From Lachnospiraceae bacterium (lineage in GTDB: Bacteria > Bacillota > Clostridia > Lachnospirales > Lachnospiraceae), in contig JAEEGT010000021.1 in the NCBI GenBank assembly GCA_016280465.1, positions 1 to 50,554 of the forward strand: a DNA stretch of 50,554 nucleotides, read 5' to 3'. How positions within the stretch are numbered: the first letter of the stretch is position 1; every line of letters starts with the position of its first letter. Below the pieces are notes generated by a model. The model saw only the letters and a program-made list of their open reading frames with translations. It did no database searches and had not been told where the DNA came from. This document shows positions 1-8,427 of the stretch, one piece after another. The translations under genes and the position numbers were made by a program.

Positions 1-1
1 C

Positions 2-2137
2 CTTGTGGTTCCTTCCGGTGTCAAGTCCATCGATGTTAACGGCTTCATGAATAACACCTCACCTTTGGCAGAGGGCTTTTCAAGCGTTGCTTCCAACAGT
101 TACAACGTATCCACCTATCTGTTGGCAGGCCCTTACTATGCAGCCTACAAGAGCCCCACACCCACCGATATAAACGGCGGCGGACTCTTTAAGAACTACT
201 ATGGTACAGAGACAGGTGATACCGGTAACAAGCGTGAATATCCAAATACCACAGACGGTAAGAAGTTCGAGGCAGAAGATATAGGTAACGACAGACTTCT
301 TTCCGTTAAACTCGGTAACGTGGAATATCTTCCCGACTATGCTTTTTACAGCTGTGAGAATCTGTCGGATATCAATCTCGGTTCTGCACTAACCACAATG
401 GGCGATGCACCTTTCACCGGATGTACAAGCCTTACCGGTATCGGCAGCAACACCGACAATTTCAAGTGCCAGAACGGTATCGTTTATTCCGAGAATGAAG
501 ACGGCACTTACAATATCGTTGAAGTTCTTTCCACCAGAGGCGTCAAGGTAGGAAGCAAGAAGATCGCAGTCAGCGAAGCGGATCCTTATCTTGCCAATGT
601 ATCAAACATCCTTGACGGAGCTTTTGAAAACTGTGACGGTATCACCAATGTGGACTTTACGGGCATGACCTTACTTAAGTCCGTTCCCGACAACTGTTTC
701 AGAGATTGCGATCTCCTTAACCAGGTGGTACTTCCCGACACGGTTTCCATCATCGGTCACAATGCTTTTGCAGGCTGTATGGAAGGTATCGAGCTTGTCT
801 GCTACAGTAAGGAAGTATTCCTTCCCTTCGATGCCTTCGGAACCACTGCGGGAAATAACAAGGTTGAATCCAAGCGCGTTATCTCTTATTCGGATTCTGC
901 AGCTAGAAAGTCCGGTGCGGACCTTGGTGCCGATGTAACGGAAGTTCTTGATGAGAAGGTAAGAGTCAAATTCGTGGATTACGATTATTCAACGCCTCTT
1001 TCCAAAGACATTTACCTTGTTAAAGGAAGCGGTCTTGCTCTTGATCAGATTCCCGACGATCCTACCAGAGAGGGCTATAAGTTCACGGGATGGAAGCCGG
1101 ATATCAAGACAAAGTTTAATGAAGATACCACTATCGTAGCCACCTATGAACTTAACAGCAACAATCAGGGCGGTAACGGTGAAGGCGGAAACGGTGGCAA
1201 CGGCGGCAACGGTTCCGGTTCCGAATCCGGCAATAACCAGGGCGGTAACGGCTCGGGCAGTACTTCCCCCACCCTGTATACACTTACCGTAACAAACGGT
1301 AACGGATCCGGAAGTTACGCAGCGGGAGCAACGGTTATCATTACCTGCACCAATCCTCCCAGCGGCTATGTATTTGACAAGTGGAAACCCGCTACAGACG
1401 ATCTTGGTATTGCAAGCGTAAATGTTGCAGCCACCACTCTTAAGATGCCCGCTCATGAAGCAAGCGTAGAAGCAACCTTTAAGAAGGCTCCTTCCAATAC
1501 CTCCGGCAACGGTTCAAGTAATTCCGGAAACAGCGGCAGTAACAGCGGCACCGTAAGGAACGGTAACTCTGTAGTGATCAGCAAGCCCGGTATTTCCAAT
1601 ACGGATCTTGCTTCCGCAAGAGTAAGCGGTTCCACCGACAATTATGTGGTAAGGATCGCAGAGACCGCAGCAGCAACAGCAGCAGTTGAGAAGGCTCTTA
1701 CCAAGGAATACGGAAGCCTTGACGGAATCCGCTACAGTGCAATGGACATAACCCTTTATGATTCCACGGGTTCCACAAGGATCACGGATTATTCGGGACT
1801 CAGCATTACCATCAAGATCCCTATTCCCGATACCATGACCCAGTATGCAGGCAACAACAAGGTAGCAGGCGTAGTCAATGAAAAACTTGACAAGCTTAAA
1901 CCCAAGTTCACCACCATAGACGGTGTGCCCTGTATTGAATTTACGGCTACCCACTTCTCGCCTTATACCATTTATGTGGATACCGGTAATATAGTTGAGG
2001 GTACCTCCGATGAAACACCCAAGACCGGCGATCTTAATCCCAAGTGGTTCCTGGTATTCGGACTTGCCGCTCTCGGAATCGCCCTTTTCTTCATAAAAGA
2101 TAAGAAACCTCTTACTGAAAGGCCGGCACTCGGCTGA
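2..2137 (+). CDS. BspA-like leucine-rich-repeat surface protein, 5' end missing
   Basis: The reading frame is already open at base 2, so the N-terminus and any signal peptide lie outside the window; the first in-frame GTG (base 5) is probably not the start. The visible 711 residues begin with LRR_5/BspA-type repeats, the class with patterns like AFENCDGIT and CFRDCDLL (to about base 860). A Listeria-Bacteroides-type repeat follows (GYKFTGWKPDI, about 960-1155), then a Gly/Asn/Ser linker, a second InlB-like repeat (YVFDKWKP, about 1275-1490), another Ser/Gly/Asn linker and a beta-rich domain. The C-terminus has TPKTGD, a hydrophobic segment and a Lys-rich tail, which resembles a sortase anchor. 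Family knowledge suggests a wall-attached adhesion or binding protein; the ligand is unknown. A paralogue follows 11 bases downstream. Confidence 0.85.
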   Translation, partial: LVVPSGVKSIDVNGFMNNTSPLAEGFSSVASNSYNVSTYLLAGPYYAAYKSPTPTDINGGGLFKNYYGTETGDTGNKREYPNTTDGKKFEAEDIGNDRLLSVKLGNVEYLPDYAFYSCENLSDINLGSALTTMGDAPFTGCTSLTGIGSNTDNFKCQNGIVYSENEDGTYNIVEVLSTRGVKVGSKKIAVSEADPYLANVSNILDGAFENCDGITNVDFTGMTLLKSVPDNCFRDCDLLNQVVLPDTVSIIGHNAFAGCMEGIELVCYSKEVFLPFDAFGTTAGNNKVESKRVISYSDSAARKSGADLGADVTEVLDEKVRVKFVDYDYSTPLSKDIYLVKGSGLALDQIPDDPTREGYKFTGWKPDIKTKFNEDTTIVATYELNSNNQGGNGEGGNGGNGGNGSGSESGNNQGGNGSGSTSPTLYTLTVTNGNGSGSYAAGATVIITCTNPPSGYVFDKWKPATDDLGIASVNVAATTLKMPAHEASVEATFKKAPSNTSGNGSSNSGNSGSNSGTVRNGNSVVISKPGISNTDLASARVSGSTDNYVVRIAETAAATAAVEKALTKEYGSLDGIRYSAMDITLYDSTGSTRITDYSGLSITIKIPIPDTMTQYAGNNKVAGVVNEKLDKLKPKFTTIDGVPCIEFTATHFSPYTIYVDTGNIVEGTSDETPKTGDLNPKWFLVFGLAALGIALFFIKDKKPLTERPALG

Positions 2138-2148
2138 TTGGAGTTTTA

Positions 2149-4866
2149 ATGACACGACGCAGGTTTCGCAGAATATTTGCGGTAGTATTTATGATCGCTT
2201 CCCTCGGTGTGGCTATGATACCCACCGAGGGTGCGAATGCGGAAGAGAAGGTTTCCGTTCCCTCTGATTTTCAGTTAAGCGGATCCACTCTCGTTAAATA
2301 CACAGGCACGGCTCCCACCGTGTCTATTCCTTCTACCGTAAAGATCATCGGTTCCGAAGCCTTTACCGATAACTCCACGATCAAGACGGTTACGATTCCT
2401 TCATCCGTTGAAGAGATCAGATATGCTGCTTTTTCAGGCTGCAATAATCTGAATAAAGTCGTTATTCCCGACAGCGTTGAATCTATATCCAACGCTGCCT
2501 TTTGTAATTGTTCATCCCTTTCGGAAGTTAATCTTGGTTCCGGCGTCATGAAGCTTGGTACCGGTATCTTCGCAGGCTGTAATGAGCTTAAGGGAGTTTC
2601 TTTTTCCAGTGCTTCGGGCAACGATCATTTTGTCTGTGATGACGGTATTATCTACAATTCCGACAGGGACAAGATCATTGAAGTGCTTCCGGGACGCACC
2701 AAGGATTCCTATTTTATGCCCGCCACCGTTACGGACATATATCCTTACGCTTTTTACGGGTGCAAGAATCTTACAAGAGTCGATATTTCATCAAATCTTA
2801 CGGAAATTCCCGCATATTCTTTTTCCAACTGTAACGGCCTTAAGGATCTGAATATTTCTTATTCAGTTAATTCCATCGATACCAAGGCTTTCGAAAACTG
2901 CATAAGCATAACTGACCTTACCATACCCATTTCCGTTACCTTTATTCACGATACAGCCTTTGACGGTTGCTCCGGTCTCAATATAGTGGCTCCGGAGAAA
3001 AGCTATGCTTATCGCTGGTTTGAGACTCATAAGAAGGATCTTACCGCCATAATCGACGATGAAGATAACTCTGATAAAAAGAACGAGGACAACGAAAGCA
3101 AAGAGGAAGAAGAGAAGCATATCGAGATCGACGGTCAGATAGGAGAGACCGTTATCGTCGGAAGACAGGCGGTTTTCTTTATCGATAACACCAATCTCAC
3201 TGTAAAGGGATCCGATATCTCCAATGTTTCACGGACCGATATCACCGATATCATCAACGATATGGAAGGTGCACTTCAAAAAGAAACAAACGGCAAGGGC
3301 TTAAGTCTGCCCAAATTTGCCGTGATCGGTGACAGGATCGCCAATAAAGCCTTCTACGGAAGCAAAAATCTTGCATCCTATGAGATTTCGGATGATATAA
3401 GATCCATCGGTGATTTTTCTTTTGCAAGAAGCAATCTTAAGACCATAACCATTCCCGACGGTGTGACTCACATAGGATACGGTGCTTTTTACCATTGTGA
3501 CGATCTTGTGCAGGTACTTGTTCCCCTGTCGGTAACAGATATTGAACCCGCGGCCTTTAAGAATACAAGGATGCTTGATAACTGGCTTCTTTACGGTGAC
3601 GATGACTTTCTCATTATGGGTGACGGTATTCTCCTTGCATACAGAGGGCGGGGTTCAAGCGTTACCATACCCGATACCGTCAAACAGATTGGCCCCGAAG
3701 TTTTCATGAACCGTAAGGATATTACCGACGTTTATATTTCCGACAGCGTGGTCCGTATCTGTGAGGACGCCTTTTCGGGCTGTGTACGTTTAAAGAATGT
3801 ATCCGGCGGCATGAACGTTCGGAAGATAGAAGACCGTGCTTTTTACAATTGTCCCTTAGCGACCGTAAGGATCACCGATTCTGTCAGGGAGATAGGTCTG
3901 GGTGCTTTCTCTCTTGAAGACACCGGCCTGTCCGATGAATACAAGGTTGCTTTGTTCCAGGGAGATACTCTGCCCACCGTGACCTATAATAAGACTGCCA
4001 CAAGACTTTCCAATGATGATTTCAGGATCGATGCCCTGAATGATATAAGGATCGCCATAGTTAACAACGAGAATGTCAACCGTGCGGGCACGGTCCTTGA
4101 TCGCAGCGTATCCGGTTTTTCCGGACTTGTATGTTCCGTGATAGACGAGAACAACGAGTATTTTAACGGAACCCTCAGGATCCTTGACTGTACTCTTACT
4201 CCGGAAGAGGCGGAAGACCTTTATTTTCCGGAAACCTTCTATATTTATGGAAAGGGCTATAACCTTCGCACCAATGAACTTGAATCGGTGCTTGATATGG
4301 CAAGACAGGGGCTTTACGATCCGGAAGAATCAGCCGAAGACACCGCAGAGCCTGTTTCCGTTGCGGGTTCCTATGATCGTTTTCTTTTGGACATCTCAAA
4401 GAACGAGACTGCGGATGAGGATATCAAGGAAGCTTATAGGCGTATTTATTCCGATACGATCCCTCAGAATCTTACTACCTATGATCTGACACTTCATTCC
4501 GCAGACAATGAAGTAATGCTTACAAAACTCGGAAACAGCGAGCTTACGGTGCATATGGATATTCCTTCCAATATCCCCACCGCGAATCTTCACGTGATCT
4601 GCCTTGATTCCGACGGGCAGCTTGAAGATCTTCCTTACAGGGTGGTCAACGAAGACGGGGCGTTAAAGCTTAATTTCACCATCAATCAGATGGGTAAATA
4701 CGGACTTTATGCATATTCCGGTGCCTCCGGGTCGTCCGAAAACCTTGATGATTCCCCTGATACCGGAGACCCCATCCATCCCAAGTGGTTTTTGAGTATC
4801 GGCTTAATGGCCGCAGGACTTGCGATGTTTTTGATCAAAGGAAAAGAAAAAGTCCGGCGTGTATAA
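2149..4866 (+). CDS. BspA-like leucine-rich-repeat surface protein with signal peptide and sortase-like anchor
   Basis: This 905-residue exported protein starts at ATG 2149 behind a GGAG box. It has an Arg-rich n-region, a hydrophobic core and a likely cleavage after A-N-A (about residue 31). LRR_5/BspA cassettes occupy about residues 45-290 and, after a very acidic Lys/Glu/Asp linker (about 300-325), a second block at about 330-610. A beta-rich domain (about 735-865) precedes SPDTGD, a transmembrane segment and a basic tail. The same pre-anchor domain and anchor layout occur in the upstream gene, so the two are paralogues and probably one transcription unit (11-base gap). SPxTG agrees with the (S/P)PxTG signal known for Clostridioides difficile sortase B rather than with classic LPxTG. 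Role in adhesion or glycan binding is inferred from the family only. Confidence 0.88.
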   Translation: MTRRRFRRIFAVVFMIASLGVAMIPTEGANAEEKVSVPSDFQLSGSTLVKYTGTAPTVSIPSTVKIIGSEAFTDNSTIKTVTIPSSVEEIRYAAFSGCNNLNKVVIPDSVESISNAAFCNCSSLSEVNLGSGVMKLGTGIFAGCNELKGVSFSSASGNDHFVCDDGIIYNSDRDKIIEVLPGRTKDSYFMPATVTDIYPYAFYGCKNLTRVDISSNLTEIPAYSFSNCNGLKDLNISYSVNSIDTKAFENCISITDLTIPISVTFIHDTAFDGCSGLNIVAPEKSYAYRWFETHKKDLTAIIDDEDNSDKKNEDNESKEEEEKHIEIDGQIGETVIVGRQAVFFIDNTNLTVKGSDISNVSRTDITDIINDMEGALQKETNGKGLSLPKFAVIGDRIANKAFYGSKNLASYEISDDIRSIGDFSFARSNLKTITIPDGVTHIGYGAFYHCDDLVQVLVPLSVTDIEPAAFKNTRMLDNWLLYGDDDFLIMGDGILLAYRGRGSSVTIPDTVKQIGPEVFMNRKDITDVYISDSVVRICEDAFSGCVRLKNVSGGMNVRKIEDRAFYNCPLATVRITDSVREIGLGAFSLEDTGLSDEYKVALFQGDTLPTVTYNKTATRLSNDDFRIDALNDIRIAIVNNENVNRAGTVLDRSVSGFSGLVCSVIDENNEYFNGTLRILDCTLTPEEAEDLYFPETFYIYGKGYNLRTNELESVLDMARQGLYDPEESAEDTAEPVSVAGSYDRFLLDISKNETADEDIKEAYRRIYSDTIPQNLTTYDLTLHSADNEVMLTKLGNSELTVHMDIPSNIPTANLHVICLDSDGQLEDLPYRVVNEDGALKLNFTINQMGKYGLYAYSGASGSSENLDDSPDTGDPIHPKWFLSIGLMAAGLAMFLIKGKEKVRRV

Positions 4867-4914
4867 TTATTCAAAATTGACTTAAATCTTATTCATTTGC
4901 GGGCTTTTATTTGC

Positions 4915-4943
4915 TTGACATCCGTTGCATTATTGTATACAAT
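4915..4943 (+). promoter_or_regulatory. SigmaA-type promoter of the citrate synthase operon
   Basis: TTGACA at 4915-4920 is a perfect -35 box. With a 17-base spacer it is followed by TACAAT at 4938-4943 as the -10 box. The predicted transcription start is near 4950, about 47 bases before the ATG at 4997. It is the only good promoter seen in the 130-base gap between the surface proteins and the metabolic operon. Confidence 0.7.
4933..4942. promoter_or_regulatory. Candidate GntR/FadR-family operator overlapping the -10 box
   Basis: TTGTATACAA is a perfect 10-base palindrome that covers most of the -10 element. It fits the general GntR-family half-site pattern (GT-purine facing pyrimidine-AC). 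The same operon encodes a FadR-type GntR regulator (6436-7122), so autorepression by promoter occlusion is the natural inference. No binding evidence is available from sequence alone. Confidence 0.45.
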
Positions 4944-4970
4944 CATACACAGACACTTCTGTGTATGATT
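4941..4970. repeat. 12-bp perfect inverted repeat spanning the predicted transcription start
   Basis: AATCATACACAG (4941-4952) and CTGTGTATGATT (4959-4970) are exact reverse complements separated by six bases. The dyad begins inside the -10 box and extends past the predicted start site. Because most of the left arm would lie upstream of the start, the transcript could not fold the full hairpin, so a DNA operator is more likely than an RNA structure. It overlaps the smaller palindrome at 4933-4942. Confidence 0.6.
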
Positions 4971-4996
4971 TCTTTTTGCAAGGAAGGAAAACAAGC

Positions 4997-6454
4997 ATGA
5001 CAGACTATAATCCCGAAATGCTCTATAGCGATGACTCGGCCGAAATGTTTACCAACCGGCCCGTCACCATGAATGAACATAACAATCTTTTGCAGATAGA
5101 GGAGCATATGTATATTCTCGATGACGTTAAGAAACCCAACGTCTTCAGAAATATGTTTCCTTATTCGGAGATTCCCAAGATCCCTTTTAACGATCGAATC
5201 GTGCCTCATAATATGCCCAAAAACATCTGGATCACCGACACCACATTTCGTGACGGTCAGCAGTCCAGGGCTCCCTATACGACGGAACAGATCGTGACCA
5301 TCTACGATTACCTTCACAGGCTCGGCGGCCCCAACGGAATGATAAAGCAAAGCGAGTTCTTTCTTTATTCCAAAAAGGATCGTGATGCGGTCTATAAGTG
5401 CATGGAGCGCGGCTACAAGTTTCCTGAGGTTACAAGCTGGATAAGAGCCAGCAAGGATGACTTTAAACTGGTAAAAGAGATCGGTATGCCTGAGACCGGT
5501 ATTTTGGTCAGCTGCTCCGATTATCATATTTTCCTTAAACTTAAGATGACAAGAAAACAGGCCATGGAGCATTACCTTTCGGTCATCAGGGACTGCCTTG
5601 ATGAGGGCATTTCCGTGCGCTGTCATCTGGAGGATATCACAAGAGCGGATATTTACGGTTATGTTGTGCCTTTCTGCCTTGAACTTATGAAACTGATGGA
5701 TGAATATAAGATCCCTATCAAGATCAGGGCTTGTGATACCATGGGTTATGGAGTAAACTACTCGGGTGCCGTTATCCCCCGAAGCGTTCAGGGTATCATT
5801 TATGCGATCCATACCCACGGCGGTGTGCCTTCGGAATTGATCGAATGGCACGGTCACAACGATTTTTACAAGGCCGTGGTCAATTCTACCACAGCATGGC
5901 TTTACGGCTGTTCCGGTGTCAATACCTCACTTTTCGGTATCGGGGAAAGAACAGGAAACACACCCCTTGAAGCCATGGTATTTGAGTATGCACAGCTTAA
6001 GGGCGATCTGAACGGAATGGATACCACAGTTATCACCGAACTTGCGGAGTATTACGAGAAGGAGATCGGATATCATATTCCCGACAGAACACCTTTTGTA
6101 GGAAAGAATTTCAATGTTACCAGAGCCGGTATCCATGCCGACGGACTTTTAAAGAACGAAGAGATCTACAACATCTTCGATACCGAGAAGTTCTTAAAGC
6201 GTCCCGTTATATGCGCGATCTCCAATACTTCGGGCCTTGCGGGTATCGCTCACTGGATCAACACGAAGTTCAAACTTACGGGTGATCAGGCCATAGATAA
6301 AAACTGTGAACTTGTCAAAGCGATCAAAGCCTGGGTTGATGAGGAATATGCCAACGGACGTGTCACTGTTATGACCGACGGAGAACTTATGACGGCCATT
6401 GAAAAGTTTTCCAAAGAACTGGGAGTTGAAGATTTATGCAAAATTACGATTTAA
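4997..6454 (+). CDS. Re-type citrate synthase-like enzyme (isopropylmalate/homocitrate synthase family)
   Basis: This is a 485-residue HMGL-like TIM-barrel acyltransferase. DTTFRDGQQS (residues 81-90) is the active-site signature, with Gln where isopropylmalate synthases usually have Glu. EWHGHND (283-289) carries the metal-binding His285 and His287. It lacks a clear LeuA allosteric domain. From memory of the family, this sequence type matches the Re-citrate synthases described in Clostridium kluyveri, often mislabelled as isopropylmalate or homocitrate synthase. The adjacent NADP isocitrate dehydrogenase supports citrate synthesis from acetyl-CoA and oxaloacetate, feeding 2-oxoglutarate and glutamate. 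No aconitase is present nearby. The start at ATG 4997 is chosen for the AAGGAAGG box at 4980-4987; the frame is open further upstream, but that would place translation across the promoter and operator. Confidence 0.75.
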   Translation: MTDYNPEMLYSDDSAEMFTNRPVTMNEHNNLLQIEEHMYILDDVKKPNVFRNMFPYSEIPKIPFNDRIVPHNMPKNIWITDTTFRDGQQSRAPYTTEQIVTIYDYLHRLGGPNGMIKQSEFFLYSKKDRDAVYKCMERGYKFPEVTSWIRASKDDFKLVKEIGMPETGILVSCSDYHIFLKLKMTRKQAMEHYLSVIRDCLDEGISVRCHLEDITRADIYGYVVPFCLELMKLMDEYKIPIKIRACDTMGYGVNYSGAVIPRSVQGIIYAIHTHGGVPSELIEWHGHNDFYKAVVNSTTAWLYGCSGVNTSLFGIGERTGNTPLEAMVFEYAQLKGDLNGMDTTVITELAEYYEKEIGYHIPDRTPFVGKNFNVTRAGIHADGLLKNEEIYNIFDTEKFLKRPVICAISNTSGLAGIAHWINTKFKLTGDQAIDKNCELVKAIKAWVDEEYANGRVTVMTDGELMTAIEKFSKELGVEDLCKITI

Positions 6455-7122
6455 AGCATGAGGTTACGGACAAGTATTCCCTTCGCGGCAGAGTATTTAA
6501 CAAGATCCGTGAGGATATTTTATCCGGCAAGTACAAAGAAAACGATGAACTGAAGGAGATCGCCATCGGAGAGGAACTGGGCGTTTCCAGGACTCCCGTG
6601 AGGGAAGCCTTCAGACAGCTTGAGCTTGAGGGGCTGATCCAGATCATTCCCAACAAAGGGGCCTATGTTACCGGCATTACCATGGAGGATGTAAAGGACA
6701 TCTACATGATAAGGTCAAAGCTTGAAGGCCTTTGTGCAGCCTGGGCATGTGAGCATATTACGGAGCAGCAGATAGAAGAGATGGAAGAAAACATCTATCT
6801 TGCAAAGTTCCATGCCGAGCGGGGACATTTCGATCAGATGAGCGAACTTGATTCCAGGTTCCACGAGGTTATGTACGAAGCCTGCAATTCCAAGATGCTT
6901 GAACATCTTTTGAAAGATTTTCACCAGTATGTCCAGAGAGTAAGGAAAAGAACTCTGTCTACCATAGACAGGAGCCTTGCTTCCAACAATGAGCATTCAA
7001 AGATACTGGAAGCCATCAAGGCAAGAAATCCCGAAGAAGCGGAAAGACTTGCCACGGTCCATATTCACAATGCTTATAAAAACATGGTCAAAAACGGCCT
7101 TAAGGAGGCTTACAATGAGTAA
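6436..7122 (+). CDS. GntR-family transcriptional regulator, FadR subfamily
   Basis: This 228-residue regulator has an N-terminal winged helix-turn-helix (about residues 15-80, containing [20 protein letters not shown], the family's recognition region) and a C-terminal all-helical FCD ligand-binding domain (about 90-218) with conserved Asp/His positions (for example [10 protein letters not shown]). The start overlaps the end of the citrate synthase gene by 19 bases, and its stop overlaps the next gene by 8 bases, so all three are translationally coupled. FCD regulators usually bind small organic acids; a TCA-type acid such as citrate is plausible here but is inference. It probably binds the palindromes at 4933-4970 and controls its own operon. 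Confidence 0.9.
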   Translation: MQNYDLKHEVTDKYSLRGRVFNKIREDILSGKYKENDELKEIAIGEELGVSRTPVREAFRQLELEGLIQIIPNKGAYVTGITMEDVKDIYMIRSKLEGLCAAWACEHITEQQIEEMEENIYLAKFHAERGHFDQMSELDSRFHEVMYEACNSKMLEHLLKDFHQYVQRVRKRTLSTIDRSLASNNEHSKILEAIKARNPEEAERLATVHIHNAYKNMVKNGLKEAYNE

Positions 7123-8311
7123 GATACAGATGTCCGTTCCTTTGGTTGAAATGGACGGAGATGAAATGACCAGGATCCTTTGGAAGATGATAAAGGATGA
7201 ACTGATCCTGCCTTATGTGGATCTTAAGACGGAGTATTACGACCTGGGGCTTGAAAACAGAAACAATACCGATGACAAGGTTACCGTAGATTCCGCCAAT
7301 GCCACTATCAAATACGGCGTTGCGGTCAAGTGTGCCACAATTACCCCCAATGCCGCAAGAGTCAAGGAATATAACCTTAAAGAAATGTGGAAATCTCCCA
7401 ACGGAACCATCAGAGCCATTCTTGACGGAACCGTTTTCAGGACTCCCATTACCGTAAATAACGTTAAACCCTGCGTGTCAAACTGGAAAAAGCCCATTAC
7501 ACTTGCACGTCACGCTTACGGTGATGTCTACAAGAACGCGGAGATCAAGGTTCCCGGTCCCGGAGTGGCAAAGCTTGTGTTTACTGCAGCCGACGGAACG
7601 GTTACGGAAGAACTCATTCACGAATTCAAGGGCCCCGGCATCATTCAGGGCATGCACAATACACTTGATTCCATCACCAATTTTGCAAAGAGCTGCTTTA
7701 ACTTTGCAATTGATACAAAGCAGGACCTTTGGTTTGCTACCAAAGATACCATATCCAAAAAGTACGACCATACCTTTAAGGACGTATTCCAGGATCTTTA
7801 CGACAAAGAGTACAAGAATAAGTTTGAGGAGCTTGGCATAAAGTATTTTTATACGCTTATCGATGATGCTGTGGCAAGGGTCGTGAAAGAAGAAGGCGGA
7901 TTTATCTGGGCCTGCAAGAACTATGACGGAGACGTTATGAGTGACATGGTCTCCAGTGCCTTCGGTTCCCTTTCCATGATGACAAGCGTGCTGGTTTCTC
8001 CCAAGGGTGTCTACGAGTACGAAGCCGCACACGGCACCATTCAGAGACATTATTACAGGTACCTTGAGGGAGAAGAACCTAAGTCAAATCCCGTAGCTAC
8101 CATTTTTGCCTGGACCGGTGCACTTAAGAAACGCGGCGAACTTGACGGAAACAAAGAACTTTCCGAATTTGGTGGGCGCCTTGAAAAAGCAGTTATCAAG
8201 ACCATCGAAAGCGGTGTGATGACAGCGGATCTCGCCAGGAGTGCCGTAGGTGACAATATTAAGACCGTTAACACCAAACAGTTCTTTGATGCGATCAAAG
8301 CAAATATGTAA
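7115..8311 (+). CDS. icd: NADP-dependent isocitrate dehydrogenase, type II
   Basis: This 398-residue enzyme oxidatively decarboxylates isocitrate to 2-oxoglutarate with production of NADPH. The sequence is of the type II homodimeric class shared with eukaryotes: [13 protein letters not shown] near the N-terminus, the substrate loop [16 protein letters not shown], and [14 protein letters not shown] in the coenzyme region. The usual length is about 400 residues. The ATG at 7115 is chosen because AAGGAGG (7102-7108) sits six bases upstream, inside the regulator gene; the frame is open further upstream but lacks homology. The gene is last in the operon and is followed by an intrinsic terminator. 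With the Re-type citrate synthase it likely makes the oxidative branch toward glutamate. Confidence 0.95.
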   Translation: MSKIQMSVPLVEMDGDEMTRILWKMIKDELILPYVDLKTEYYDLGLENRNNTDDKVTVDSANATIKYGVAVKCATITPNAARVKEYNLKEMWKSPNGTIRAILDGTVFRTPITVNNVKPCVSNWKKPITLARHAYGDVYKNAEIKVPGPGVAKLVFTAADGTVTEELIHEFKGPGIIQGMHNTLDSITNFAKSCFNFAIDTKQDLWFATKDTISKKYDHTFKDVFQDLYDKEYKNKFEELGIKYFYTLIDDAVARVVKEEGGFIWACKNYDGDVMSDMVSSAFGSLSMMTSVLVSPKGVYEYEAAHGTIQRHYYRYLEGEEPKSNPVATIFAWTGALKKRGELDGNKELSEFGGRLEKAVIKTIESGVMTADLARSAVGDNIKTVNTKQFFDAIKANM

Positions 8312-8320
8312 AAGAATGAG

Positions 8321-8347
8321 GCACCTTCTTTTGAAGGTGCTTTTTTT
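8321..8347 (+). terminator. Intrinsic terminator after icd
   Basis: GCACCTTC (8321-8328) pairs perfectly with GAAGGTGC (8333-8340) across a TTTT loop and is followed directly by seven T residues. It lies 10 bases after the icd stop codon and cleanly separates this operon from rex. Confidence 0.93.
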
Positions 8348-8370
8348 CTTTTTCGGAATATACAGCGGCA

Positions 8371-8388
8371 TTGACACGGATTTAACAA
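8371..8388. promoter_or_regulatory. Candidate Rex operator (autoregulation)
   Basis: The 18-mer TTGACACGGATTTAACAA aligns with the clostridial Rex consensus TTGTTAA-N4-TTAACAA. The right half is perfect (7/7) and the left half matches 4 of 7. It covers the -35 box and most of the spacer of the rex promoter, where a bound repressor would block polymerase. Some left-half matches are forced by the -35 consensus itself, so the call is moderate. Confidence 0.5.
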
Positions 8389-8398
8389 ATGATATAAT
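8371..8398 (+). promoter_or_regulatory. SigmaA-type promoter of the rex operon
   Basis: A consensus -35 box TTGACA (8371-8376) and a consensus -10 box TATAAT (8393-8398) are separated by 16 bases. The predicted start lies about 25 bases before the rex ATG. This is the strongest promoter match in the window. Confidence 0.85.
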
Positions 8399-8427
8399 AT
8401 CTATGACTACTTTTTACGGAGAGGGTT

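Noticed and set aside
1157-1262. GGTAACGG-like repeats as a regulatory or mobile repeat
   Set aside because: They are codons of a Gly/Asn/Ser linker within the surface protein.
1514-2155. Antisense open frame opposite the end of the first surface protein
   Set aside because: Low-complexity Cys/Gly-rich product created by repetitive Ser/Ala/Gly codons on the other strand.
4941-4977. Inverted repeat plus T-rich run read as an attenuator or terminator
   Set aside because: The predicted start near 4950 leaves most of the left arm untranscribed, and the stem is AT-rich; an operator is more likely. A remapped start would reopen this.
4943-5857. Long antisense open frame opposite the citrate synthase gene
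   Set aside because: It is the mirror of a strongly conserved gene, has no ribosome-binding site and no recognisable protein features; it follows from codon bias.
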